DNA of 64,000 nt from Pelobacter seleniigenes DSM 18267 (GTDB lineage: Bacteria > Desulfobacterota > Desulfuromonadia > Desulfuromonadales > Geopsychrobacteraceae), in assembly GCF_000711225.1 (NCBI RefSeq), contig NZ_JOMG01000002.1, positions 508,501 through 572,500 of the forward strand. Direction: 5' to 3'. Positions 26,588 to 35,693 of the stretch are shown one piece after another. The notes below the pieces were generated by a model, which was not told where the DNA came from, searched no databases, and saw only the letters and a list, made by a program, of their open reading frames with translations. Position 1 is the first letter of the stretch; each line of letters begins with the position of its first letter. Both the position numbers and the translations under genes were made by a program.

Positions 26588-27100
26588 ATCTTTCTCCTTG
26601 AAGACCGATCAGAAATCACCCATTGAAAGAAGCAATCTCAGGTGCTTAAGTTCGGTGAAAATCGTTCTTTAGCTAGGAGTCTTTTCGACTTTCCGGAAAC
26701 CTTTCTATGTTTTGTTTCAGTTGTATTTTCGTTATGAAATTATATATTTAGTTACTATTTGTTACATTTGAACAATAATCTAGATACAATCTTCAGGCCT
26801 CATTTAAGTTGGAAGGTAAAAGACATCACCAGAGAGAAATACAAGGAATGTGACGCGTGGCAGGAATCAACGCCAATGCCCAAAGGCAGGTTGTTATTTC
26901 TTTGTCCGAGCAACAGTGATCGGGGGGGATCAGAGCGTCCCCTGGAAAGGCACACAGATAAAAAAACAGTCGGCCGGGCTGACCTTCGGGCTCGCCTTTG
27001 AGTCCCGAAACAAGTCAGCCAGGTTTTGTCTGTGAGTAATTAGCGGTGACTACAGGTGGTAAGAAAACGCGGCTCCGTCGTATAAAAAACGACCCGGTGC
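26588..27100. other. Intergenic region upstream of flgD
   Basis: 513 bases. The 26690-26800 part is AT-rich and may hold the flgD promoter. No gene, recognisable RNA or repeat was seen. A GCAC/TTGC pair on the minus strand (about 26635-26655) has the wrong spacing and lacks GG for a sigma-54 promoter. Confidence 0.4.
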
Positions 27101-27868
27101 TTATTGGTGGCCATCCCCGGTCAGTAGATAGCCCGCCCCGCGTATTGTTTTCAGATAGCGCGGATGCAAAGGATCATCGCCGATCTTACTGCGAATCCGT
27201 GAAATGTAGATGTCGATGGAGCGATCAAAACCATTATATTCCGAATTGTACAGATATTTATGGATATCATCCCGACTGAGCACCTTGCGCGAATTTTCCG
27301 CCAGGCACCACAGAACATCGAATTCACGGGTTGTCAGTTCGACAGTGCTGCCATGGGAGCGGACTTCCCGACGCCCGGCATCGATGACCAACTGCCCCAG
27401 TTGAATGATTTTGCGGTTGTTCTGCTGCAACTCCTGGACCCGGCGTAGCGTCGCCCGGATTTTAGCCAGCAGCAGCGAAGGGCTCATCGGCTTGAGCAGA
27501 AAATCATCAGCGCCCATTTCCAGCCCGAGGATCTGCAGCATCTCATCGGCTTGTTCCGCTAAAACCAGAATCGGACCTGCATAAGAGAAGCGAAGGTTGC
27601 GACAGCGACTGATCAACTCCATAGATGGGGTCACGTAATCAATAAGCATCAGGTCCGGCTGGCCGACAGCAAAACATTCCACGGAAAGTTGCTTCTGCTG
27701 AAATTCATGAATCCTGAAGCCTTCGCTGGTCAGCATCTCGTGAAAAGGGGAATGCTCTTTGTTGTCACTGAACAGGAATAGTTTTTTACCGGCGGTTATG
27801 GACATTGGGGAGCTATCCACCAAATCGGCAGCGGCCTGGGCAGAACTTGCTTGATTGGATTGATACAT
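27101..27868 (-). CDS. OmpR-family response regulator with atypical receiver
   Basis: 255 residues: receiver (about 28-145) and an OmpR/PhoB winged helix (about 155-250, VELTTREFDVLWCLAE, DRSIDIYISRIRSKIG). Asp77 (LMLIDYV) and Lys in LLKPMSP are present, but the N-terminal acidic pair is reduced to SDN, so phosphorylation or Mg binding may be altered. A 27-residue Ala/Ser-rich N-terminal extension precedes it. No kinase is adjacent; it lies downstream of the MacAB operon on the same strand, with its own 197-base gap. Confidence 0.85.
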   Translation of the reverse strand: MYQSNQASSAQAAADLVDSSPMSITAGKKLFLFSDNKEHSPFHEMLTSEGFRIHEFQQKQLSVECFAVGQPDLMLIDYVTPSMELISRCRNLRFSYAGPILVLAEQADEMLQILGLEMGADDFLLKPMSPSLLLAKIRATLRRVQELQQNNRKIIQLGQLVIDAGRREVRSHGSTVELTTREFDVLWCLAENSRKVLSRDDIHKYLYNSEYNGFDRSIDIYISRIRSKIGDDPLHPRYLKTIRGAGYLLTGDGHQ

Positions 27869-28065
27869 TTATTCACCTCGATATTTAGGAGCTAAAAGCT
27901 AACAACCGGTTGAAAATTCTCCCGCAAACGATGTTCAAGGACGGTTGCCGGGCCGCGCTGTTTCGCCTTAGCGGCGCAAGAAACGCACAGCCCGCTTCCT
28001 GTTTTGGACTCAGATCCTCCTGGAAGTTGCTCTCCAGGCACCGTTCTTCCGAAAGTTAATTACTC

Positions 28066-29502
28066 TTACTCTTGTACTGCCAGGTCCGGGTTGAAACCGG
28101 AAGCGGATCTCTGGCCTCCCCCAAGGGCCAGATACAGGGTCATCCGATCTTCCAACTGTTCCATACGGTTTTTATTCAGCGCCAGATGGGCACTGCGCAA
28201 CGCCTCCTGCTTGTCGAGCCATTGTTCCAGGTCGGTCGCGCCGGCACGGTAACGGCGGCGGCTCAATTGTTCCGCCTTAACAGCCAGGGCCAGGTTCTGC
28301 TCCAGCAGCCCGGCGTTTGCCAGATCCTGCTCACGGGCAACCAGAGCATCTTCGACTTCAGCCAGCGCGGCATACAGCGTCTGTCTGAAATCGATCACCG
28401 CACTTTCAAGATCAGCCTCGGCTGCTTGGACATTCAAAGTGGTCCGATTCCAGTTCACAAAGGGCAAAACCAACCCGGTTCCCAGACTCACCAACGGATT
28501 CTGCAGGACCTGGCGGAGTTCATCGCTGCTGCTGCCCAGAGATCCGGTCAAAGTCAGCTGCGGATAGTAATCGGCTTTGCTGGCCTCGAACTGCTGATGC
28601 AGCTTACGCAAACGCAATTCAGCAGCCCGCAAATCGGGGCGATTCCCCAGCAGCTCTGCCGGCAACCCGGCCGCCACCCAGGGAATCGCAGTTTCGGCCA
28701 GATCGGTAATCTCTGTGAAACCCGCCGCGGGCGGCCGATCAAACAGGATCGCCAGAGCATGCCAGGTCTCCTTGAGATCCTGCCGGGTCTCGTGCAAAGT
28801 TTGCTCTGCCTCGTGCAGCGCCTGCCTGCTGCTGAACCATGCCGCGGCAGTGGTCGCCCCAGCCTGATAACGGGCCTTGGTCAATTGCTCAATCTGCCCT
28901 GTACAAGCGAGGGACTGCCGGTTTAAAGTCACGCTCTCCTGCAAATAAGAGATCTTCCAGTACAACTTGGCAGTGGTCCCGATCAATGAAAGCACAGCGC
29001 TATGGCGATCCTCCTCCGTTGCCTGAGCCTCCAACCGGGCGGCAGCATGAGCCGCCGAATACCTGTCCCAGAAGTCGATCTCGTAACTCAGTCCGGCGCT
29101 GACACTGTAGCTACTGCTCCGGGCACCATCTTGCAAGTCACGAGAGCGGCTCAAATCGGCGGAACCCGTGGCCGTCGGCCAGAGTTCCGTGCCGGCAATG
29201 CCGGCCTGCAGTCGCGCTGCCTTGATCTTGACCGCGGCGGCCCGGACATCGTTATTGACCGCAATAACCTGCTCGATCAGCCGATTCAACCGCGGGTCAT
29301 GGAAGGTTTCCCAGAACTTCTCCCCGCCAAGGCGTTGCTGGTCGGCGCTGGTCGCCTCCTGCCATTGCTCCGGAACATTCAGGGATGGGGCATGGTAAGC
29401 GTTTTTACCCAGGACCGAGCAGCCCGGCAGCAAAGCCAGCAGCAAAGCCAGCAGTAAAGCCAGCAGAACATATCTGCACACCAACGGCCCGCCCATGATC
29501 AA
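28066..29502 (-). CDS. Outer-membrane efflux lipoprotein (NodT/TolC family)
   Basis: 478 residues. A signal peptide with lipobox (LLPGCS) is followed by two outer-membrane-efflux repeats with long helices. The signal-peptide core is encoded by a 12-bp tandem repeat giving LLAL units. It forms the outer-membrane channel for the MacAB pump encoded just upstream; its start overlaps the macB stop by four bases. Family members trimerise in the outer membrane. Confidence 0.9.
   Translation of the reverse strand: MIMGGPLVCRYVLLALLLALLLALLPGCSVLGKNAYHAPSLNVPEQWQEATSADQQRLGGEKFWETFHDPRLNRLIEQVIAVNNDVRAAAVKIKAARLQAGIAGTELWPTATGSADLSRSRDLQDGARSSSYSVSAGLSYEIDFWDRYSAAHAAARLEAQATEEDRHSAVLSLIGTTAKLYWKISYLQESVTLNRQSLACTGQIEQLTKARYQAGATTAAAWFSSRQALHEAEQTLHETRQDLKETWHALAILFDRPPAAGFTEITDLAETAIPWVAAGLPAELLGNRPDLRAAELRLRKLHQQFEASKADYYPQLTLTGSLGSSSDELRQVLQNPLVSLGTGLVLPFVNWNRTTLNVQAAEADLESAVIDFRQTLYAALAEVEDALVAREQDLANAGLLEQNLALAVKAEQLSRRRYRAGATDLEQWLDKQEALRSAHLALNKNRMEQLEDRMTLYLALGGGQRSASGFNPDLAVQE
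29429..29464. repeat. 12-bp tandem repeat within the signal-peptide coding region
   Basis: Three copies of AGCAAAGCCAGC (the third with one change) encode four-residue Leu/Ala units in the hydrophobic core of the outer-membrane lipoprotein signal peptide. Gain or loss of a unit would keep the frame and change core length by four residues. Confidence 0.7.
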
Positions 29503-31457
29503 TCCCTGGCCAGAGCGGCAACCGGATCAAGCCGCGCGGCATTACGGGCCGGCAGAAAACCGAAAACAACCCCGATCAGCGTGGAACACAGCACCGCTGC
29601 CAGAATCGCCAGCAGCGAAAATTCCATTTTGATGCTGGTCACAAAGAACGGAAACGCCAGGCCGATGGCATAGGACAGCAGAATTCCGCAACTTCCGCCA
29701 AGCAGACAGACCAGGATCGCTTCAATCAGGAACTGCTGCATGATATCGGTCTGCCTGGCACCGACCGCCATACGGATGCCTATTTCGTGGGTTCTTTCGG
29801 TCACCGAAACAAGCATGATATTCATCACTCCGATACCGCCGACCACCAAGGAAATCACCGCAATGGCGGCAACCAGCAAGGTCATGGTCGCGGTGGTTTT
29901 ATTGACGGTTTTAAGGATCGTATCGCTGCTGCTGGTGTAAAAATCCTGGCTCCCGTGGCGCCGGGTCAGCAAGCGGGTGATATTATTTTCCGCCGTCTCG
30001 TTGTCAAACCCATCGGCAACCCGCACCGTGATCGAATTAAAATAATTCTGTCCGGTCAAACGCCCCATGGCCGCGCTATAGGGGAGCCAGACATTGAGGT
30101 CTTCGTTGTTTCCGAAAGGGCTCTCCTTTGCTTGAGTCACCCCGATGATCCGGCAGGGCACCGTCCCCAGCAGCACCACCCGTCCCAGCGGCGAACCACC
30201 GTTGGGAAAAAGTTTTTTCGCTGTATTCGGATCGATCACCGCCACCTGATCCAGGCGCTTAAGCTCAGTGCTCGAAAACCAGTTCCCCTGGTCGAGCAGC
30301 AGCCCGCGGACCCGATAGTAGTCTTCACTGACCCCGGTCACGGACGCCGAGGCAGTGATATTTCCGTAACGCAGCAGCAGGCTGGTTTTCAGACTGGGCG
30401 TGGCGCTGTCGACATAGGGCAGGGAACGCAATGCCTCGAGATCACTCGGCACCAGGGTATGAATCGCTGCGGAGCGAAAATCCCCCCAACCTTTACCGGG
30501 GATGATGGAAATAACATTGGTGCCCATGGAATTAATATCGTTCACGATCTTTTCCCGGGCCCCCTGGCCGAGAGCGACAACACAGACCACCGCAGTGATA
30601 CCGATAATGATGCCGAGCATGGTGAGCAAGGTCCGCAACCGATGTGAGACCATGGCAAACCAGGCCATCCGAAAAGCTTCCCCGGTTCTTCCCCACATGG
30701 CATTAAAGGAATTTGCCGACCCGCGGTCCTGTTTTTCCGCCAGCGGGACCGTCGCCGGACGGCCGCTTTTGTTGGACCGATCGTTCAAAATACGCCCGTC
30801 GCGCATTTCAATGATCCGTTCGGCATAACTCGCTATCTGTTGATCATGGGTCACCAGGATGACCGTATGCCCCAGCTGATTCAGCTCCTGCAACAGGGCC
30901 ATCATTTCCGCGCCGCTGTGACTGTCCAGGGCGCCCGTCGGCTCATCCGCCAGAATGACTTGGCCGCCGTTGATCAGTGCCCGCGCCACGCTGACCCGCT
31001 GCTGCTGCCCACCGGACAACTGTCCGGGCTTATGGCTGATTCGGTCACCGAGGCCGAGCCGTTCCAGCAGCTCTCGGCTGCGCAAGCGACGCTGCGTTTT
31101 ACCGATCCCGGCATAGACCGCGGGGATTTCGCTGTTCTCCAGGGCATCCAAATGGGACAGCAGATGATAGCGCTGAAAAATAAAGCCAAAATGATTACGC
31201 CGCAGTTCCGCCAACTCTTCCCCGGTCAGATTCGCGGTTTCCCGCCCGCCGACCAGGTAGCTGCCCGAGCTGGGATGATCGAGACAGCCAAGAATGTTCA
31301 TCAGTGTCGATTTGCCCGAACCGGATGAGCCGACAATAGCCACCATCTCGCCGGCCTCAATCCTCAGGTCCACGGCATCCAGGGCGGGAATACTGTTTTC
31401 TCCCGCTGCATAGATGCGAGAAACCTTTTGCAATTCAAGCAAGGCGCCCATCGTCAC
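29499..31457 (-). CDS. macB: MacB-type ABC transporter (ATPase fused to permease)
   Basis: 652 residues. N-terminal ABC ATPase (about 5-225) with Walker A GSSGSGKST, signature LSGGQQQRVSVARAL and Walker B VILADEPTGALD; then one TM helix, a large periplasmic domain and three C-terminal TM helices (LLVAAIAVISLVVGGIGVMNIM). The mechanotransmission ABC works with MacA and an outer-membrane channel to expel macrolides, peptides or lipid-like substrates from the periplasm. It overlaps macA by four bases upstream and the channel gene by four bases downstream. Confidence 0.94.
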   Translation of the reverse strand: MTMGALLELQKVSRIYAAGENSIPALDAVDLRIEAGEMVAIVGSSGSGKSTLMNILGCLDHPSSGSYLVGGRETANLTGEELAELRRNHFGFIFQRYHLLSHLDALENSEIPAVYAGIGKTQRRLRSRELLERLGLGDRISHKPGQLSGGQQQRVSVARALINGGQVILADEPTGALDSHSGAEMMALLQELNQLGHTVILVTHDQQIASYAERIIEMRDGRILNDRSNKSGRPATVPLAEKQDRGSANSFNAMWGRTGEAFRMAWFAMVSHRLRTLLTMLGIIIGITAVVCVVALGQGAREKIVNDINSMGTNVISIIPGKGWGDFRSAAIHTLVPSDLEALRSLPYVDSATPSLKTSLLLRYGNITASASVTGVSEDYYRVRGLLLDQGNWFSSTELKRLDQVAVIDPNTAKKLFPNGGSPLGRVVLLGTVPCRIIGVTQAKESPFGNNEDLNVWLPYSAAMGRLTGQNYFNSITVRVADGFDNETAENNITRLLTRRHGSQDFYTSSSDTILKTVNKTTATMTLLVAAIAVISLVVGGIGVMNIMLVSVTERTHEIGIRMAVGARQTDIMQQFLIEAILVCLLGGSCGILLSYAIGLAFPFFVTSIKMEFSLLAILAAVLCSTLIGVVFGFLPARNAARLDPVAALARD

Positions 31458-32635
31458 CTTCCCGGTGGCGGCCCCATCTGGCCACCCGGTGGATGGAGCC
31501 GGCTGGTTTCGCTCTTGCTCTCGCTCGGTGCGTTCTGAACCAGCAAGCGGTCTCCCTCTTTCACACCGTCGACAATTTCCACCTGGGCCTTATTGTTCAT
31601 TCCGATCCTCACCCGCCGCGGTACCGGACGGCCATCCACAAGGACGTCGACCCGGGTCTCAAAATAACTGCCATCTTCGGCCAGAACGGATACCGGCGCG
31701 GTTAAAACCTGCCGGGCCCGATTAAGGATAATCGTCACTTCCGCAGTGAGGCCGACCCGCAACCGCTGGGCCCGGTTGTCGACATCAAACAGGCCGTTGT
31801 AGTACACGGCACTGCCGGTCGAACTGCTGTCATCATCGACCGGACTCGGCTCAATCGCCCTGAGCACTCCCTCATAGCGTTCTTCCGGATTGCCGAGGAT
31901 CGTGAAATAAACCTCCTGCCCGGGTTCAACCTTGGCCACGTCCGCTTCGGAAATTTCCGCCTTGACCGTCATCCGCTCAAGATCAGCGAGGGTCAAAATC
32001 GTCGAAACCGACTGACTCGAGACCAGGGTCTGTCCTTCTTCGGCCGCAATACTGATCACGGTTCCGGTCATGGGCGCACTGATCATGGTGTAACCGAGGT
32101 TGGCCTGAGCCGTATCAACGGCAACCAGCGCTTTCTGCTGTTGTGCCTGCAAAGCCTCCAATTCGGCCTGGGCCACCTGATAATCCGCCACGGCCTCCTC
32201 CAGATCAGCCCGGGCGCCGGCAGCCTGATCGAACATGTCCTGTTCACGTTCAAAAGCCTGACGATACTGGGTTATCCTTACCTGCTTGGCCAGGATATCT
32301 GCCTCGATATTGGCCAGTTCGGAGCGGGCTTCTCTCAGGGAATTCTGCTGCAGGACCGGATCGATTTCGGCCAGCAACGTTCCCTTCTCCACTCGCTCAC
32401 CCAATTGCACGTGGAGGGTTTTCAACTGCCCGGACACCTGAGCCCCGACCTCAACCGTTTTAATCGGATTTAAAGTCCCGGTCGCCAGCACCGTTTCTTC
32501 CATATCCGCCCTGACCACCGGAACAGATAACGGCAGCGGTTGCGGCTGTGAAAAAGCATAAAAGGCCATTCCTGCGAAAACCGCCGCAACTGCAAGCCCT
32601 ATCATTATGAAAAATAAGAGTTTTTTACTTCTCAT
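31454..32635 (-). CDS. macA: MacA-type periplasmic adaptor
   Basis: 393 residues from ATG 32635, giving an N-terminal anchor helix (KKLLFFIMIGLAVAAVF) at the normal place; a GTG at 32668 would add 11 residues. Then come paired biotinyl-lipoyl halves (VSGQLKTLHVQLGERVEKG and YTMISAPMTGTVISI), a helical hairpin and beta-barrel and membrane-proximal domains. It bridges MacB and the outer-membrane channel. It is the first gene of the three-gene pump operon and is divergent from baeSR. Confidence 0.9.
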   Translation of the reverse strand: MRSKKLLFFIMIGLAVAAVFAGMAFYAFSQPQPLPLSVPVVRADMEETVLATGTLNPIKTVEVGAQVSGQLKTLHVQLGERVEKGTLLAEIDPVLQQNSLREARSELANIEADILAKQVRITQYRQAFEREQDMFDQAAGARADLEEAVADYQVAQAELEALQAQQQKALVAVDTAQANLGYTMISAPMTGTVISIAAEEGQTLVSSQSVSTILTLADLERMTVKAEISEADVAKVEPGQEVYFTILGNPEERYEGVLRAIEPSPVDDDSSSTGSAVYYNGLFDVDNRAQRLRVGLTAEVTIILNRARQVLTAPVSVLAEDGSYFETRVDVLVDGRPVPRRVRIGMNNKAQVEIVDGVKEGDRLLVQNAPSESKSETSRLHPPGGQMGPPPGR

Positions 32636-32668
32636 GGCCCAATCCAGGGTTTGTTCTCGAATCGCCAC

Positions 32669-33118
32669 AGGTGTCAGTAGCGGATCGCCCTGGCAATCAG
32701 CCGGAGCTTGATCTCTGCGCTATATGGTTTATAAAAGCCGACCTTACATTCTCGTCTGCAGACCCGCCATGCCAATCAAGCCGGAGGCGGAGCCCCGCAG
32801 AAACTGACGAATGATCTTCTAAAAAACCTTTAAAATCAGCTTATTTACAAAATAAGTCGCGACTATATTTCGGCTTTATTGCGATTATTGGGTGAGTAAT
32901 AACCTAGGAACATTTGTTACAAAGACTTCGCTCCATGAAATACTTGGCTAAGAAATAGCAACAAAAAGAGCAAGAAATGTGAAAGAAATGTGAAAATATA
33001 AATGGTCTACAAAAAACTGATGTACTTGACCGTTACGTTTTGCAATAACTGTCCTTGGACAGAATCGATTTACAATCGATTCCCTATGGGATCTGGCCGT
33101 TGAAAAGGATCCGGACCA
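32669..33118. other. Divergent control region between macA and baeS
   Basis: 450 bases, AT-rich from about 32820 on. It contains an inverted repeat CTTATTT-ACA-AAATAAG (32840-32856) and short GTGAAA direct repeats (about 32978-32996) that may be regulator sites for the divergent operons. No gene was seen. Confidence 0.4.
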
Positions 33119-34657
33119 TTGAAACCAAGCATTACTTACCGACTTTTTGGGGCGATTCTTCTGGCCGCCGGCCTCGCTGTCGTCAGCATGGTACTGATTG
33201 CGCAGTGGAACCTGGATCGCGGCTTTCTCAAATTTGTCAGAGATACTGAAGCGATCGGTGTCGCTAGTTTGTCAGAGACACTGTTGGAATATTATGCCGA
33301 GAATCAGAGCTGGCAGCCGCTGCAACATAACGGTTATCTTTGGCGCGACCTTATTCGGGAATCGCTGCCTCGCGATATGGGACCGCCGCCGGATTTTATG
33401 CTATCGGTCAAGCCAATGGGCGCGCGTCCGTCCGAACCGTCAGCGGAGCCGAAACAAAAGCCGCAACCAAGCCCCGACATGAAAAGTCGGTCCATCGGCC
33501 AGCCCCAGCCGCCAGGGGCCAGCGGCGGCGAATTGCCGCCGCTGCCGTTCATCAAGAATTACAATCAACGTTTCTTCCTGTTCGACAGCCAGATGAATTT
33601 ACTCATCGGCGCCCCAAAGGAATCAGCACAAACCGAACTCACCCCCCTGCAGGTCGATCAGCAGGTGGTCGGATATCTGGGCTTTACCCCAACAACCCGA
33701 TTGACAGATAATCGTCATCTACTTTTTTTGCATAGCCAGAAGATGACCGTCATCACCGTGTCGATCATAATTGTCCTGCTTTCGGCCGGACTCTCGTTAC
33801 TGTTGGCCTCGCGTTTGGTACGGCCGTTAAAACATCTGGCGGAAACAACTCACAAGTTGACCGGCGGGGAATTTTCCAGCCGGGTGCCGGTAACATCCAA
33901 TGACGAATTGGGGCGGTTGGCCGCCGACTTCAATACCTTGGCGTTGACCCTGGAAAAAAACGAGCAGGCACGCCGCCAGTGGGTTGCCGACATTTCCCAC
34001 GAATTGCGTACCCCGATCGGAATTCTGCGGGGAGAAATCGAAGCCCTGCTGGACGGGGTCAGGAAGGCCGACACCAAGGCCCTGGAATCGCTGCATGCAG
34101 AATCTTTACGGCTGGGACGGTTGGTGAGTGATCTCTATCAGCTGTCCATGTCCGATCTGGGCGCCTTGACCTACCGCAAAACCAGAATCGACGGAATCGA
34201 AGTTCTGAAAGAGGTCGTGGACAGCTATTTGGGAGAAATAGAGAATCACCAGCTGCACTTTTTCGGGGTCGCTGCGCCAAGTCGGCCGGTCGAGATTTTT
34301 GGAGACCCGGAACGTCTACACCAACTGTTCTCCAATCTGCTCGACAATTCCTTAAAATACACCGAGGCCGGCGGCTATCTGAAAATCGTTGCCAGTAAGG
34401 GAAAAGAAGTTCTGGAAATCAACTTCCAGGATTCCGCACCAAGCGTTGCCACAGAAAACCTCGACCGACTCTTCGACCGGCTGTTCCGCGTCGAATCGTC
34501 CCGTAACCGAGCCACCGGTGGCGCCGGCCTCGGCCTGACGATCTGTCGGAATATCGTTGAAGCACATCAGGGCTCAATAGCAGCCCTCAAATCACCGCTG
34601 GGCGGGCTCTGGATCAAAGTCACCCTGCCCCTACCGGGAGTCACCGATGCCGGATAA
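33119..34657 (+). CDS. baeS: BaeS-like sensor histidine kinase
   Basis: 512 residues. TM1 about 8-28, a periplasmic sensor with an unusual Pro-rich insert (about 84-142), TM2 about 208-230, HAMP (about 231-283), HisKA with His294 (ISHELRTPIG) and an HATPase domain (SNLLDNSLKYT, GGAGLGLTICRNIV). The start is TTG 33119 with AAGGAT upstream. It overlaps the response-regulator gene by 11 bases. BaeSR systems respond to envelope stress and control efflux; the divergent MacAB operon is the obvious target. Confidence 0.88.
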   Translation: MKPSITYRLFGAILLAAGLAVVSMVLIAQWNLDRGFLKFVRDTEAIGVASLSETLLEYYAENQSWQPLQHNGYLWRDLIRESLPRDMGPPPDFMLSVKPMGARPSEPSAEPKQKPQPSPDMKSRSIGQPQPPGASGGELPPLPFIKNYNQRFFLFDSQMNLLIGAPKESAQTELTPLQVDQQVVGYLGFTPTTRLTDNRHLLFLHSQKMTVITVSIIIVLLSAGLSLLLASRLVRPLKHLAETTHKLTGGEFSSRVPVTSNDELGRLAADFNTLALTLEKNEQARRQWVADISHELRTPIGILRGEIEALLDGVRKADTKALESLHAESLRLGRLVSDLYQLSMSDLGALTYRKTRIDGIEVLKEVVDSYLGEIENHQLHFFGVAAPSRPVEIFGDPERLHQLFSNLLDNSLKYTEAGGYLKIVASKGKEVLEINFQDSAPSVATENLDRLFDRLFRVESSRNRATGGAGLGLTICRNIVEAHQGSIAALKSPLGGLWIKVTLPLPGVTDAG

Positions 34658-35333
34658 GATCCTTATCATTGAAGATGAACAAAAACTGGCCCAGATCCTC
34701 TCTGACTATCTGAAACAAGCCGGCTATGAAACAGATTGTCTCTACACCGGCCAGGACGCCGTTTCCGTGATTCGGGAACAACACCCGGCTCTGATCTTGC
34801 TGGACCTGATGTTGCCGGGACGTGATGGGCTTGATATCTGTCGCGATGTCAGAACTTTTTCCAATCTTCCGATTATCATGATTACCGCCCGGGTAGAGGA
34901 GATTGATCGGATTCTTGGGCTGGAACTCGGTGCCGACGATTATATCTGTAAACCGTTCAGCCCGCGGGAAGTCGTAGCCCGGGTCAAAACCGTCCTGCGC
35001 AGGTCCGCGGGGAACAACATTATCGCAACGGCAGATCTTTCCCTGGATGCCGGTCGCTACCTGGCGGCGCTGGAAGGAAAGGATCTGAATCTGACCGCCA
35101 TTGAGTTCAAGCTGCTTCAGTTTCTCGCCAACCACCCCGGGCAGATCTTCGGCCGGCAGGTGTTGATGGACCGAATCTACCAGGACGAACGGATTGTTTC
35201 CGATCGCACCATTGATAGTCATATCAAGAAACTGCGGAAAAAAATTTCCGGTCTTTGCCCGCACCTGCAGTTGATCCACTCCGTCTACGGGGTCGGTTAT
35301 AAATTTGAGTATGAAAAAATCGAAGAGCTCTAA
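34647..35333 (+). CDS. baeR: BaeR-like OmpR-family response regulator
   Basis: 228 residues: receiver with phosphoacceptor Asp53 (LILLDLMLPGRDG) and Lys in CKPFSPREV, then a winged helix (about 130-225, NLTAIEFKLLQFLANHP, RTIDSHIKKLRKKI). It is the partner of the overlapping BaeS-like kinase. Its likely role is activation of the divergent macAB-channel operon and possibly others. Confidence 0.9.
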   Translation: MPDKILIIEDEQKLAQILSDYLKQAGYETDCLYTGQDAVSVIREQHPALILLDLMLPGRDGLDICRDVRTFSNLPIIMITARVEEIDRILGLELGADDYICKPFSPREVVARVKTVLRRSAGNNIIATADLSLDAGRYLAALEGKDLNLTAIEFKLLQFLANHPGQIFGRQVLMDRIYQDERIVSDRTIDSHIKKLRKKISGLCPHLQLIHSVYGVGYKFEYEKIEEL

Positions 35334-35415
35334 GGCCCGCCCTTTTTAAGGAGTGCAAACCGACAATTCAAGGTTAAGCGCATCCTGCCCATCGCCCTGA
35401 CCACCTTCCCTGCTG

Positions 35416-35604
35416 GTGCGCGGCCAGGTTCTCTTGTAGATGCTTTTTGGGCGCCTTTTCATCCTCACCACCGACCTGATTTTCGGGGCCATTGCCCTGT
35501 TGACCGGGACCGTGGGACTGCGACTGTTTCACTCCGGCAGAGCGCAACGGGTCATGAACCGAATCAGTGCATTGATATTTCCAGCCTCACCTGACACCTG
35601 GTAA
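35416..35604 (+). pseudogene. Remnant of a LysE/RhtB-family exporter
   Basis: In one frame the stretch encodes QVLL, an in-frame TAG (35437-35439), then MLFGRLFILTTDLIFGAIAL, a further hydrophobic run and RAQRVMNRISALIF before TAA. The hydrophobic pattern and the arginine-rich RAQR-x-MNR segment match the C-terminal quarter of LysE/RhtB exporters. Nothing upstream supplies the rest of the gene. It lies just after baeR. Confidence 0.55.
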
Positions 35605-35670
35605 CGATTGCAAAATAGGTCTTCGGTCAATTTTGCCAAACCAGCCCACCTATTCTCTATTGCATAAAAA

Positions 35671-35684
35671 ATGCATTCGTGCAT
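35671..35684. promoter_or_regulatory. ATGCA-TTCG-TGCAT operator at the sigma-54 activator start
   Basis: Inverted repeat with a four-base centre, the same design as 37428-37441. A further TGCAT-AAAAA-ATGCA pairing (35661-35675) overlaps it. It ends ten bases before the activator's ATG, the position for autorepression. Confidence 0.6.
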
Positions 35685-35693
35685 AATATTCCT

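Noticed and set aside
26630-26660. Sigma-54 promoter for flgD
   Set aside because: On the minus strand GCAC and TTGC are six bases apart instead of five and the GG of the -24 element is missing.
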